Assembly: GCF_900108335.1 (NCBI RefSeq)
Contig: NZ_FNVT01000005.1
Coordinates: 496,001 to 560,000 of the forward strand
Origin: Nonomuraea solani
GTDB lineage: Bacteria > Actinomycetota > Actinomycetes > Streptosporangiales > Streptosporangiaceae
Reading direction: 5' to 3'
DNA length: 64,000 nt
Part shown: one piece after another, positions 49,417 to 57,599 of the stretch
How the letters are laid out: each line of letters begins with the position of its first letter
Numbering within the stretch: position 1 is the stretch's first letter
Translations under genes and position numbers: made by a program
Notes under the pieces: model-generated
What the model was told of the DNA's origin: nothing
The model's input: only the letters and a program-made list of their open reading frames with translations
Databases searched by the model: none

Positions 49417-50157
49417 ATGACTGGACCAGCCGCCCATGAGCATCAGCAGCGGCCGCCGCGCGACATCGACCTGATCGGTGTCGAGCTGGGGGTCATCTGG
49501 CGGCTCGACGAGCGTGGCCGTCTGCCCGGGCCCGAGGACGTGGTGATCGGGGTGGCGGCCGATGGCATGATCGCGGCCGTGTCCCGTGACGTGCCCGCCC
49601 CACTCGCCGACCGCCTGCTCGACCTCATCGCCCGGGCCACCCCCGCCGCGCCCCCGGGCGACCGGCCGCCCGCCGTCCTGGAGCGGTGCCGCGCCCTCCT
49701 GGGTGGCGAAGGGGTGACGGTGTCGGGAGGCCCGAGCTACCTGGTGAGCCCGCCCGTCCGATTCGACGCCGGGGTGGAGGTGCTGTGCTCGGGCGACCCC
49801 GCCGACGTCCGCCGCGCCCGTCCGTTACCACGGCCCGAGGGCTGGGAGCCGGAGGAGTGGGAGACGCTCATCGGCGGTGGCGAAGGGGCACCCTGGGCGA
49901 TGGTCGTCGAAAACGGGCAGATGGTGGCCCTGTGCCACACGGCCCGCCTGACCCCGGCCGGCGCGGAGGCGGGCACGTGGACCTCCCCGTCCCACCGGGG
50001 TCGCGGCTACGCGGCCGCCACCACCGCCGCCTGGGCCGGGCACCTGCCCGGCATCCACGTGTTCTACAGCACGAGCGCCGGCAACCACTCGTCGCGACGG
50101 GTGGCCGCCCGGCTCGGCCTGCGCCCCCTCGGCTGGTTCTGGAAACTAACGGCCTGA
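49417..50157 (+). CDS. GNAT-family acetyltransferase-like protein
   Basis: The 246-residue protein has a divergent N-terminal half and a C-terminal GNAT core: WAMVVENGQMVALCHTAR, the acetyl-CoA loop in TWTSPSHRGRGYAAATTAAWA, and FYSTSAGNHSSRRVAARLGLRPLGW. It probably acetylates a small molecule, target unknown. GGAGG precedes the ATG. Its end overlaps the converging SDR gene by 12 bases. Confidence 0.83.
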   Translation: MTGPAAHEHQQRPPRDIDLIGVELGVIWRLDERGRLPGPEDVVIGVAADGMIAAVSRDVPAPLADRLLDLIARATPAAPPGDRPPAVLERCRALLGGEGVTVSGGPSYLVSPPVRFDAGVEVLCSGDPADVRRARPLPRPEGWEPEEWETLIGGGEGAPWAMVVENGQMVALCHTARLTPAGAEAGTWTSPSHRGRGYAAATTAAWAGHLPGIHVFYSTSAGNHSSRRVAARLGLRPLGWFWKLTA

Positions 50158-50787
50158 CCCCACTCCCCCGGTGTGGAGGATCTCCTGGTCCCATTCGCCG
50201 CGTGGCTGAGTGTGCAGGCGCCAGTAGTGCTCGGCGATGTCGTCGGGGTCGAAGGCCGTGCCCGGCGCCACGGGGCCCGCCACCGTGACGCTCGCCGCGT
50301 GCACACCGGCCGGCCCATACTCCTCGTCCAGCATCGTCACCAGCGCCCGCACGCCCGCCTTGCCCAGGGACAGGCTGACGTACCGGGCCTTGGGGCGGGG
50401 CATGCCGCTCGTGACGATGAACGTGCCGCCGCCGCGCCGCGCCATCGCCGGCAGCACGTGGGAGGCCGTGATGAGCGCCCCGCCCACGTTGACCGCCCAC
50501 GCCTCCAGTTGGACGCGCATGCCGGCCTCGGCCGGCGAGTCCTGGCGGATGACGGCGGCGTTGTACACCACCACGTCCGGCGTGCCCAGCTCACCGGTCA
50601 TGGCGTCGAGCGCGGCCCGCAGCCCGTCCTCGTCGGCGCAGTCCGCCCGGTACGTCACCGCCCCCTCCAGGCCAAGGGCACTGCCGCTCCGCGAGACGAG
50701 GCCCACGGCCAGGCCCTCCTTCGCGAACCGGTGGGCCACCGACCGTCCGATCCCCGGCCCCGACCCGACGATCACCGCTCCCGGCAT
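50146..50787 (-). CDS. Divergent short-chain dehydrogenase/reductase
   Basis: The 213-residue protein has the SDR dinucleotide site GSGPGIGRSVA and the NAAV motif (VVYNAAVIRQ), but the usual YxxxK active site is not in register: the region reads ARYVSLSLGKAGVRAL, with leucine four residues before the lysine. SDR relatives with this YVSLSxGKAG pattern exist in actinomycetes, so it may be a subfamily trait. ATG 50787 lies six bases after AAGGAG. Expression probably depends on the divergent MerR protein through a promoter with an overlong spacer. Confidence 0.82.
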   Translation of the reverse strand: MPGAVIVGSGPGIGRSVAHRFAKEGLAVGLVSRSGSALGLEGAVTYRADCADEDGLRAALDAMTGELGTPDVVVYNAAVIRQDSPAEAGMRVQLEAWAVNVGGALITASHVLPAMARRGGGTFIVTSGMPRPKARYVSLSLGKAGVRALVTMLDEEYGPAGVHAASVTVAGPVAPGTAFDPDDIAEHYWRLHTQPRGEWDQEILHTGGVGSGR

Positions 50788-50825
50788 CATCTGCTCCTTC
50801 ACGTTTGTTGCGAATGACAGCAGAA

Positions 50826-50856
50826 CCGTAAAGCGTCACATGAATGTGAAGGTCAA
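50826..50856 (-). promoter_or_regulatory. MerR-type promoter for the SDR gene
   Basis: On the minus strand TTGACC (50856-50851) and TTACGG (50831-50826) are 19 bases apart, the overlong spacing typical of MerR-activated promoters. The spacer contains the palindrome TCACATGAATGTGA with 6-bp arms. The divergent neighbour is a MerR-family gene. Confidence 0.7.
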
Positions 50857-50864
50857 GGGAGCGC

Positions 50865-51266
50865 ATGAGGATCGGTGACCTGGCCGTGGAGACCGGGGTG
50901 AGCAGGCGGCTGCTGCGCTACTACGAGGAACAGGGCCTCCTGCGACCGCGCAGGCTCCCGAACGGCTACCGCGAATACACCGACGCGGACGTGGCCGCCG
51001 TACGCCACATCCGCGCCCTGCTGGCCGCCGGTCTTCCCACGACGGTCATCGCCCGGCTCCTGCACTGCTTCCACGACGACGACGGCGGCCGGATCGTCCC
51101 TGCGGCGTGCCCCGGCATGGTCACCCACCTGCGCAGGGAACGCCGCCGCATCGCCGAGACCATCGAACGGTTGCAGACCTCCCAGCAGGCCCTCGACACC
51201 ATGCTGGCCACCGTGCTGACCACCGTGCTGACCACTCGCCGCTCTGGCGGAACGCCTGGTTCATGA
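50865..51266 (+). CDS. MerR-family regulator
   Basis: The 133-residue protein has an N-terminal MerR winged helix (MRIGDLAVETGVSRRLLRYYEEQGLLRPRRLPNGYREY) and a coiled-coil dimerisation helix (MVTHLRRERRRIAETIERLQ). It has one cysteine in CPGMV and one in LHCFHDDD, possibly sensory. GGGAG precedes the ATG. It is divergent from the SDR gene, whose promoter shows MerR-like geometry. A short 12-bp duplication lies in the last codons (ACCGTGCTG region). Confidence 0.9.
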   Translation: MRIGDLAVETGVSRRLLRYYEEQGLLRPRRLPNGYREYTDADVAAVRHIRALLAAGLPTTVIARLLHCFHDDDGGRIVPAACPGMVTHLRRERRRIAETIERLQTSQQALDTMLATVLTTVLTTRRSGGTPGS

Positions 51267-51409
51267 ACCGGTCCGGGTGCGGCTCCAGCACCCCCAGGAC
51301 TCACGCCGGCCGCCCGGACGCCTCCCCGCCCCGCCACCAACGCCGCCCAGCCTTCGGCCATCCCATCGCCCTTCCCTGCCCATCACATGCCCTGCGAAGA
51401 TCGTGGGAC

Positions 51410-52177
51410 ATGACAGAGACCTGTGTCGCGTGCGGCGGCACCGCCGTGGCCCCGGACGGCCACTGCTGGGAGTGCGGCACCCCGCAACCGGCCTTCCGCG
51501 CCCACCTGGAGCTGACCATCACCGGCGGCGCGGCCGGCGTGAGCGACCGTGGCCCGAAACGCGAGATCAACGCCGACGCGATGGCCCTGACCAGGGCGGG
51601 CGCCTGGACGATCGGCGTGGTCTGCGACGGCGTCTCCATGTCGCCCAGGGCGGACCGCGCCGCCCAGGTGGCCGCCGAGACCGGCGCGGCGGCGACGGCG
51701 GCCGGGCTGCGGGCGGGCGAACTGCCGGAGACGGCCCTCGCGGGCGCCGCGATCCGGGCGGGCCGCGCGGTCGCCGCCCTGGCCGCATCGGTCCACGCCG
51801 CGCCGGCCTGCACGTACGTGGCGGGCGTCGCGGGCCCGGAGGGCATCTGGAGCTGCTGGATCGGCGACAGCCGCGCGTACTGGCTGCCGGACGAGGGCGT
51901 CGGGATGACCATGACGGAGGACGACACGGGCGCCCACGAGGCGTTGTCCGCCTGGCTCGGCGCCGACGCGCCGGAACCCGAGCCCCGCCTGCGCGGCTAC
52001 CGGCCGCCGGTCCCCGGCCACCTGCTGCTGTGCACGGACGGCCTCTGGCGCCACCTGGCCGGCGCCCTCCCGAAGGGCCGCGACCGTCTCGACGTCGCGC
52101 GGAAGCTGGTCGGGCACGCCATCGACGCGGGCGGCCAGGACAACATCACCGCCCTGCTCATCCCCGTGACCTCGTAG
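51410..52177 (+). CDS. PP2C-type protein phosphatase with N-terminal zinc ribbon
   Basis: The 255-residue protein begins with a zinc-ribbon-like CxxC pair (C5, C8 and C19, C22) and then a PP2C domain: EINADAMAL, the metal aspartates in VVCDGVSMS and CTDGLWRHL, IGDSRAYWL and GGQDNITALLIPV. It would remove phosphate from Ser/Thr residues in the cytosol, countering Ser/Thr kinases, none of which is adjacent. ATG 51410 is chosen since the zinc ribbon starts there; the frame is open upstream without features. Confidence 0.9.
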   Translation: MTETCVACGGTAVAPDGHCWECGTPQPAFRAHLELTITGGAAGVSDRGPKREINADAMALTRAGAWTIGVVCDGVSMSPRADRAAQVAAETGAAATAAGLRAGELPETALAGAAIRAGRAVAALAASVHAAPACTYVAGVAGPEGIWSCWIGDSRAYWLPDEGVGMTMTEDDTGAHEALSAWLGADAPEPEPRLRGYRPPVPGHLLLCTDGLWRHLAGALPKGRDRLDVARKLVGHAIDAGGQDNITALLIPVTS

Positions 52178-52281
52178 CCGAGTCGCCGTGATCGATCGCC
52201 CAGTGCGTCAGCGGGCTCCCCGGACCCGTGGCGGCCCAGGAACCCGGTGGCGTGGCCGTACCATGAACGACAGGTCGTGGA

Positions 52282-52300
52282 CGGCGGTGACACCGCCGTA
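52282..52300. terminator. Hairpin in the gap after the PP2C gene
   Basis: ACGGCGGT and ACCGCCGT pair around a 3-nt loop, without a U-tract. It is the only structure in the gap 52178-52378, in which no gene was found, and may end the phosphatase or the converging TetR transcript. Confidence 0.35.
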
Positions 52301-52378
52301 TCGCCGGGTGAGCCGCCATCCCTGCATCATGCCCCCTGACGCCAGGCTCCGGCCTTCGGGCGGCCGGCCCGGGCGTGG

Positions 52379-53053
52379 TCAGCCGTCCGGCTCAGGTCGC
52401 AGGCGGGTGGCGATGCCGTCGAGGACGAGGTCGAGCCCGAGCAGGAACTGGGTGTCGAAGTCGCCGTCGTCCACCTGGGAGTGGCGGGCCAGCTCGGCCA
52501 TGTGCTCCTCCAGGTGGCGCACGACCCTGCCGCGGATCTCGGCGTCGGCCGCGGGCGTGCGTACGGTGTCCCACCAGGTGTTCTCGGCGGCGACGAAGCC
52601 GTTGACGTAGGAGGTCAGCGTGCCGACGGCGGCGGTGAGGGTGGGGCCGCTCAGCCCGGCCCCGGCGAGGGCCGCGTAGAACACGCCGGAGCGGGCGACG
52701 GCGTTCGGGCCGAGCAGGGGGCGGGTGGCGGTGAGCGCGGGCACCCAGGGGTGGCGGCGCATGACGGCCCTGCTCGATGTGAGCTGGGCGATCAGGGTCT
52801 CGCGCCACGGGCCGGGGCCGGCGGGCTCGATCTCGCCGATCACCTCGTCCAGGGCCAGGTCGAGCACGTCTTCCTTGCTCTGGACGTACTCGTAGAGCGA
52901 CATCGTGCCCGCCCGCAGCCGGGCCGCCAGGGCGCGCATGGAGAAGCCGGCAGCCCCTTCGGCGTCGAGCAGGGCGACGGCGGCCTCGACGATGCGCTCG
53001 CGCGACAGGCGGGGCCTGCGAGGGCGGTCGTCCTCGCGGAACCAGATGCTCAC
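52379..53053 (-). CDS. TetR-family transcriptional regulator
   Basis: The 224-residue protein has a TetR helix-turn-helix (LSRERIVEAAVALLDAEGAAGFSMRALAARLRAGTMSLYEYVQSKEDV) and a C-terminal domain of the TetR_C type ending DTQFLLGLDLVLDGIATRL. It is divergent from the DUF885 gene; between them GTACGG-AAAA-CCGTAC is a likely operator. Control of itself and of the putative peptidase is inferred. Confidence 0.9.
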   Translation of the reverse strand: MSIWFREDDRPRRPRLSRERIVEAAVALLDAEGAAGFSMRALAARLRAGTMSLYEYVQSKEDVLDLALDEVIGEIEPAGPGPWRETLIAQLTSSRAVMRRHPWVPALTATRPLLGPNAVARSGVFYAALAGAGLSGPTLTAAVGTLTSYVNGFVAAENTWWDTVRTPAADAEIRGRVVRHLEEHMAELARHSQVDDGDFDTQFLLGLDLVLDGIATRLRPEPDG

Positions 53054-53062
53054 CCGTGCAGT

Positions 53063-53078
53063 GTACGGAAAACCGTAC
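53063..53078. promoter_or_regulatory. TetR operator candidate
   Basis: GTACGG-AAAA-CCGTAC is a perfect 16-bp inverted repeat in the 69-bp gap between the TetR and DUF885 starts. Confidence 0.6.
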
Positions 53079-53122
53079 GGCTAGCTTGGACCACCCCGAA
53101 GGAGCCACCTGAAGGAGAAGTC

Positions 53123-54280
53123 ATGACGAACTGGCGGCGGGACTACGCGATGCTGGCGCTGCGGATCAACCGGCTCGCCGGGCCCATGCTCATCTACCGG
53201 GGGCCGGCGGAGTGGAGCACGCGGGCGGAGACGGAGCCGCCGGCCGTGCCCGGCGCGCTGGCCGATGAGGCGGAGCGGCTGCTGGCCGAGGCGCCATCCG
53301 CGTACCTGGCCGCCCAGGTACGCGCGATGCGCGCCGTCGCCCGCCGCCTGGGCGGTGAGCGGCTGCCGCTGGCCGAGTACGGGCGGGAGTGCCTGGGGCT
53401 GGAGCCCCGGTGGGTGCCGGAGGCGGTGTTCGAGCGGGCCCACGCGGAGCTGGACGCCGCCCTGCCGAAGACGCCGGGCTCGCCGGCCGAGCGGCTGCGG
53501 GCCTGGCAGGCGGCCCACACACTGGAGTCCATCGAACGGCTCCCCGCCCTGGTGGGCAAGGCGGTGGCCGAGACGCGGGCACGTACGGCCGCGGCCATCA
53601 TCGCGCTGCCCGACGAGGTCGTCGAGTGCCGGCTGGTGGAGGGGGTGGCGTTCCACGGGGCGGGCGAGTACGAGGGCGGGCTGAAGTCCACGATCCACAT
53701 CAACAGGACGATCCCCTTCAACCTGGCCGATCTGCTGTATCTCGTGGCCCACGAGGGCCATCCGGGACACATCGCCGAGTCGATGCTCAAGGAGACGCTG
53801 CTCGGGGGCCAGGACGTGCGGTTCATGCTGTCGCCGTCGTTCGTGCTCAGCGAGGGGCTCGGGCTGCTCGCCGAGGAGCTGCTGTTCCCCGGGGACGAGG
53901 CGCAGGAGTGGCTGAACGCGAACGTCTTCCCCGAGACCGGCATCCGGCCCGGCGGGGGCGACTTCGCGGCGATCCACCACGCCAGGAACGTGCTGTGGGG
54001 CGTCTGGGGCAACGCCGCTTTCCTTGTCGACGAGGGCAGGGGCGAGGCGGAGACGGCCGCGTACCTGAGGCGGTGGGCGCTCTACGGCGAGGAGGAGGCC
54101 GAGCTCGCGCTGGCGCTGCTCAAGCCGTCGCCGATGAGCCCGTACATCTTCGGATATTTCCATGGATGGGAGCTGCTGCGGCCCTGGGTGACCGGCCCCG
54201 AGCGGGCGCGGCGGCTGCTCACCGAAACGCTGCTCCCCGCCGACGTGCGGCCGCACCAGAGCACGCCGGGCGCCTCATAG
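53123..54280 (+). CDS. DUF885-like putative metallopeptidase
   Basis: The 385-residue protein shows a zinc-site motif VAHEGHPGH (H210, E211, H216) followed about 40 residues later by SEGLGLLAEELLFPGDE, where the downstream glutamate could be the third ligand. This matches DUF885 proteins, a group of probable zinc carboxypeptidase-like enzymes. No signal peptide is seen. AAGGAG precedes ATG 53123. Its last codons lie in the first copy of a 21-bp repeat. It is divergent from a TetR gene. Confidence 0.8.
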   Translation: MTNWRRDYAMLALRINRLAGPMLIYRGPAEWSTRAETEPPAVPGALADEAERLLAEAPSAYLAAQVRAMRAVARRLGGERLPLAEYGRECLGLEPRWVPEAVFERAHAELDAALPKTPGSPAERLRAWQAAHTLESIERLPALVGKAVAETRARTAAAIIALPDEVVECRLVEGVAFHGAGEYEGGLKSTIHINRTIPFNLADLLYLVAHEGHPGHIAESMLKETLLGGQDVRFMLSPSFVLSEGLGLLAEELLFPGDEAQEWLNANVFPETGIRPGGGDFAAIHHARNVLWGVWGNAAFLVDEGRGEAETAAYLRRWALYGEEEAELALALLKPSPMSPYIFGYFHGWELLRPWVTGPERARRLLTETLLPADVRPHQSTPGAS

Positions 54281-54332
54281 GGCGCGCCGCGCGCCTCATA
54301 GGGCGCGCCGCGCGCCTCATAGGGCGCGCCGC
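54270..54332. repeat. Three 21-bp tandem repeats between two converging stop codons
   Basis: The unit (begins GCGCCTCATAGGGCG) occurs exactly three times at 54270, 54291 and 54312. Each unit contains TCATAG, which reads as a stop codon on both strands. The first copy supplies the TAG stop of the DUF885 gene and the third supplies the TGA stop of the converging TetR gene. Confidence 0.92.
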
Positions 54333-55057
54333 GCGATGAGCTGCTCGACACCGTCGAGCAGCAGGTCGAGGCCGAAACGGAAGTCGGCGTCGTCCACCCA
54401 CCCCTCGGCGCCGTACAGGGCGCCGGAGCGCACCGCGGCCGACAGGGCGGGGTAGTCGGCGGGGTCGAGGACTTCGGCCAGCACCTCGCCGTAGTCGGAG
54501 GCGCCCTCGATGCCGGCCTCCTGGTACTGCGGGTCGCCGGCGGCCATCGCGTTGACGACGGCCGCGTCGGTCAGCGCGTAGCCCGTCAGCGTGCCGGCCA
54601 CGTTGATCTTCTCACCGTCGTCGAGGCCGGTGCCGTCGAGCGCGGCCAGCAGCCGGTCGAGCCACAGCAGCCGCCGCGGGCCCAGGGGCGGCGCGAACCG
54701 GCCGATCGACAGCAGCCAGGGGTGTTCGAGCACGATGTCGCGCTGGCGCCTGGTCCACAGGGCCAGATAGTCGCGCCAGGGCAGGCCGCCCGGCTCGGGC
54801 GGGAGCGGCGCCACACCGTCGGCCATCACGGTGAGCAGGTCCTCCTTGCTGCCCACGTACCGGTAGAGGGCCGTCGCCGCCACCCCCACCCGCGAGGCCA
54901 CGCCGCCCATCGAGACCCCGGCCAGGCCGTCGGTGTCGGCGATCTCGATGGCGGCGGCGGTGATCGTGGCCAGGTCGAGCCGCGGCCGCGGCCCCCGGCG
55001 CGAGACGGGCTCGCGCCCCCACAACCGCTCGACCACGGACGGCAGCGACCGCTCCAT
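54317..55057 (-). CDS. TetR-family transcriptional regulator
   Basis: The 246-residue protein has a TetR helix-turn-helix preceded by a short arm (about 20-70: LDLATITAAAIEIADTDGLAGVSMGGVASRVGVAATALYRYVGSKEDL) and a long C-terminal domain like those of antibiotic-efflux repressors. GGAGG lies four bases before ATG 55057. It is divergent from an ABC exporter (49-bp gap), which it most likely represses. Its stop lies in a 21-bp tandem repeat. Confidence 0.9.
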   Translation of the reverse strand: MERSLPSVVERLWGREPVSRRGPRPRLDLATITAAAIEIADTDGLAGVSMGGVASRVGVAATALYRYVGSKEDLLTVMADGVAPLPPEPGGLPWRDYLALWTRRQRDIVLEHPWLLSIGRFAPPLGPRRLLWLDRLLAALDGTGLDDGEKINVAGTLTGYALTDAAVVNAMAAGDPQYQEAGIEGASDYGEVLAEVLDPADYPALSAAVRSGALYGAEGWVDDADFRFGLDLLLDGVEQLIARRAL

Positions 55058-55106
55058 CGAACCTCCTCCTTGACGCACTCCTAGGATTCTGCATTATCTT
55101 GAAACT

Positions 55107-56096
55107 ATGAACGTCATACACAGTAGGGTATTCACAGATGCCATCGTGGCCCGGGGCCTGACGAAGTCGTTCGGCGGCACGCGGGTGCTGTCCGGGATCG
55201 ACCTGACCGTGCCCACCGGCTCTTTACTGGCGCTGCTCGGGCCCAATGGCTCGGGCAAGACCACGACCGTACGCATCCTGACCACGCTGCTCGCCCCCGA
55301 CGGCGGCACCGCCACCGTGGGCGGCCACGACGTCACGCGGGAGGGCGTCGCGGTGCGGCGTACCATCGGGCTGACCTCCCAGCAGGCCACCGTGGACGAC
55401 CTGCTGACCGGGCGGGAGAACCTGGAGCTGTTCGCCGGCCTCTACCACCTGGGCGGCCGTCGGGCGCGGCGGCGGGCGGGCGAGCTGCTGGAGCGCTTCG
55501 ACCTGGCCGGCGCCGCCGAACGCCGGGTGGAGACCTACTCCGGCGGGATGCGCCGCCGCCTGGACCTGGCCGCCAGCATGGTGTCGGCACCGCCGATCCT
55601 CTTCCTCGACGAGCCCACCACCGGGCTCGACCCGCGCAGCCGGGCGGAGCTGTGGGCGGTGATCCGCGAACTGCTCGCCTCCGGCACCACGATCCTGCTC
55701 ACCACGCAGTATCTGGAGGAGGCCGACCAGCTCGCCGACCGCGTCGTGGTGATCAACGAGGGACGCGTCGCCGCCGACGACTCCCCCGCCGCACTCAAGC
55801 GCCAGGTCGGGGCCGAACGACTGGTGCTGCGCCTGTCACGGGCCGAAGACCTGCCCCGCGCGGGTACCGTACTGACCGGACCGAGCTCCCCCGCCGCACC
55901 GAGCTCCTTCGCCGCCGCACCGGCCGGGCCGGGCTCTCCCACCGACCGGGAGCTCACGCTCGCCGTCCAGGACCCCGACCACCTGCGCCGCGCGCTGGAC
56001 CTGTTGCACCGGGCCGGCATCGCCGTCGAGCACGTGGAGCTGCGCACCCCCACACTCGACGACGTCTTCTTCGAGCTCACGGCGGCCGCCGCATGA
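55107..56096 (+). CDS. ABC exporter ATP-binding protein (DrrA type)
   Basis: The 329-residue ATPase has Walker A (GPNGSGKTT, 45-53), signature YSGGMRRRLDLA, Walker B (ILFLDEPTTGLDP) and the switch region LLTTQYLEEADQLADR, all characteristic of drug-exporting DrrA-like ATPases, with a C-terminal extension containing an Ala/Pro/Ser-rich insert (about 255-280). The message seems leaderless, with an AT-rich TTATCTT box just before the ATG. It overlaps the permease gene by four bases. Confidence 0.92.
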   Translation: MNVIHSRVFTDAIVARGLTKSFGGTRVLSGIDLTVPTGSLLALLGPNGSGKTTTVRILTTLLAPDGGTATVGGHDVTREGVAVRRTIGLTSQQATVDDLLTGRENLELFAGLYHLGGRRARRRAGELLERFDLAGAAERRVETYSGGMRRRLDLAASMVSAPPILFLDEPTTGLDPRSRAELWAVIRELLASGTTILLTTQYLEEADQLADRVVVINEGRVAADDSPAALKRQVGAERLVLRLSRAEDLPRAGTVLTGPSSPAAPSSFAAAPAGPGSPTDRELTLAVQDPDHLRRALDLLHRAGIAVEHVELRTPTLDDVFFELTAAAA

Positions 56097-56866
56097 GCGC
56101 CCTGACCGCCGCGGGAGACCTGCGCCGCCTCGTCGTCCGCGACCTGCGCCGCGAGCTGCGCGTCCTGGACGGCCTGATCATCAACACGGCCCTGCCCGTG
56201 ATCATCATGATCCTCTTCGTGTACGTGTTCGGCGGCGCGATCACGACCGGCTCCAGCGGGCTGGCCTACATCGACTTCGTCGTGCCCGCGGTCCTGCTCA
56301 TGTCCGGCGGGTACGGCGCCGCGCTGACCGCCGTGACCATCGCCGACGACATGACCGGAGGCATGATCGACCGGTTCCGCACCCTGCCGATCGGCGGCTG
56401 GGTGGTCCCCGCCGGGCACGTCGTGGCCTCGGTGATCAGGAACGTGGGATCGTCGGCCATCGCCCTGGCCGCCGCGATCCTGCTCGGCTTCCGCCCCGAC
56501 GCCACGCTCACCGACTGGCTTCTGGTGCTGGCCCTGGTCACGGGGTACGTGCTGGCGGTGTCCTCGCTCGCGGCGCTCTGGGGCCTGCTGGTCAGGTCCA
56601 CGCAGGCGGCGGGGGCGTTCAGCTTCGCCGTGCTCTTCCTGCCGTACGTGTCGGACGGCATCGTCCCGGCGGAGACCATGCCCGGGATCCTGCGGGACTT
56701 CGCCTACAACCAGCCGGCCACGCCGATCATCGAGACCCTGCGGGCGCTGCTGCTCGACCAGCCCATGGGCTCGTCGGGGGCGGTGGCGGCCGCGTGGCTC
56801 GGGGGCACGGTCGTGCTCAGCCTCCCGCTCGCGGCCCTCCTGTTCCGCCGCAGAACCGCGGCATAG
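56093..56866 (+). CDS. ABC-2 type exporter permease (DrrB type)
   Basis: The 257-residue membrane protein has six helices of the ABC-2 fold: ALPVIIMILFVYVFGGAI, DFVVPAVLLMSGGYGAALTAV, then DDMTGGMIDRFRTLPI in the first cytosolic loop, and later FSFAVLFLPYVSDGIVPAETMP and NQPATPIIETLRALLLD, typical of DrrB-like drug permeases. ATG overlaps the ATPase stop (ATGA). With the ATPase it forms a two-part exporter for an unknown lipophilic compound. Confidence 0.92.
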   Translation: MSALTAAGDLRRLVVRDLRRELRVLDGLIINTALPVIIMILFVYVFGGAITTGSSGLAYIDFVVPAVLLMSGGYGAALTAVTIADDMTGGMIDRFRTLPIGGWVVPAGHVVASVIRNVGSSAIALAAAILLGFRPDATLTDWLLVLALVTGYVLAVSSLAALWGLLVRSTQAAGAFSFAVLFLPYVSDGIVPAETMPGILRDFAYNQPATPIIETLRALLLDQPMGSSGAVAAAWLGGTVVLSLPLAALLFRRRTAA

Positions 56867-56908
56867 GCGCAGGACCGGCGGCGTGCCGCAAAAGACCCCT
56901 CAAACGGC

Positions 56909-56942
56909 CTCACGGAGGCGGCGTGCGGCCTGCCTCCGTGAG
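56909..56942. terminator. Terminator between the ABC exporter and the next TetR gene
   Basis: CTCACGGAGGC and GCCTCCGTGAG form a perfect 11-bp stem with a 12-nt loop between two converging genes; it can act in both directions. Confidence 0.7.
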
Positions 56943-56953
56943 CACGGGAATCG

Positions 56954-57556
56954 TCAGGGGGCCATCCCGGACAGGGCCACGTCCACGACGCGGCTGGGCA
57001 GGTCGGCCGGCAGGTCGCCGGCGGGGCCCCACTTGGTGTGCCAGAGCATGGCCCCCGAGATGATGGCCATGCCCATGTCGACGTCCAGGTCGGCCCTGAG
57101 CTCGCCGGTGGCGATGCCGCGCTCGATCACCTCGCGCATCGCCCGCCTGCGCGGCTCGACGGCGCGCTTCATGAAGCGCTCCATCAGCCGGGGATAGCGG
57201 TCGGCCTCTCCCATCGCGATGTTCATGACGCACCGGCTGCGGGCCTCGCCCGACTCCTGCCGCATCGCGTCGAGCAGGCTGACCAGGTCGTCACGCACCG
57301 ACGTGCCCGCGAGCGGCGGCAGCGGCGCCTTGAGCGTGGACAGGGCGTCGACGACCAGGTCCTCCTTGTTGGACCAGCGCCGGTAGATCGTCGTCTTGCC
57401 GACGCCGGCCTTGGCGGCGATCGCCTCGATGGACAGCTCGGAGACGCCCATGCCCTCGGCGATCAGGTCGAGGGTCGCCTCGATGATCGCCTTCTCGGCC
57501 TTCTCACTGCGCGGGCGCCCGGCGGGCCGGGCCGTCCCTGATTCCTGGATCGTCAT
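56954..57556 (-). CDS. TetR-family transcriptional regulator
   Basis: The 200-residue protein has a TetR helix-turn-helix (KAIIEATLDLIAEGMGVSELSIEAIAAKAGVGKTTIYRRWSNKEDLV) of the group often found beside EmrB-type exporters, and a TetR_C domain. An exporter of that kind lies in the same direction further right (58.4-59.9 kb), but a decayed TnpB element now separates the two, and the regulator's upstream region is derived from that element. Its target is therefore uncertain. Confidence 0.9.
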   Translation of the reverse strand: MTIQESGTARPAGRPRSEKAEKAIIEATLDLIAEGMGVSELSIEAIAAKAGVGKTTIYRRWSNKEDLVVDALSTLKAPLPPLAGTSVRDDLVSLLDAMRQESGEARSRCVMNIAMGEADRYPRLMERFMKRAVEPRRRAMREVIERGIATGELRADLDVDMGMAIISGAMLWHTKWGPAGDLPADLPSRVVDVALSGMAP

Positions 57557-57599
57557 CGCGGCCTCACCATATCTCCAGCGCGAACGCGCCGTTCCTCCG

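Noticed and set aside
52188..52610. Plus-strand frame of 140 residues after the PP2C gene
   Set aside because: It runs into the antisense of the TetR gene, has no ribosome site and reads as Arg/Pro/Ser-rich shadow.
54270..54332. CRISPR-like short repeats
   Set aside because: Three contiguous 21-bp copies without spacers.
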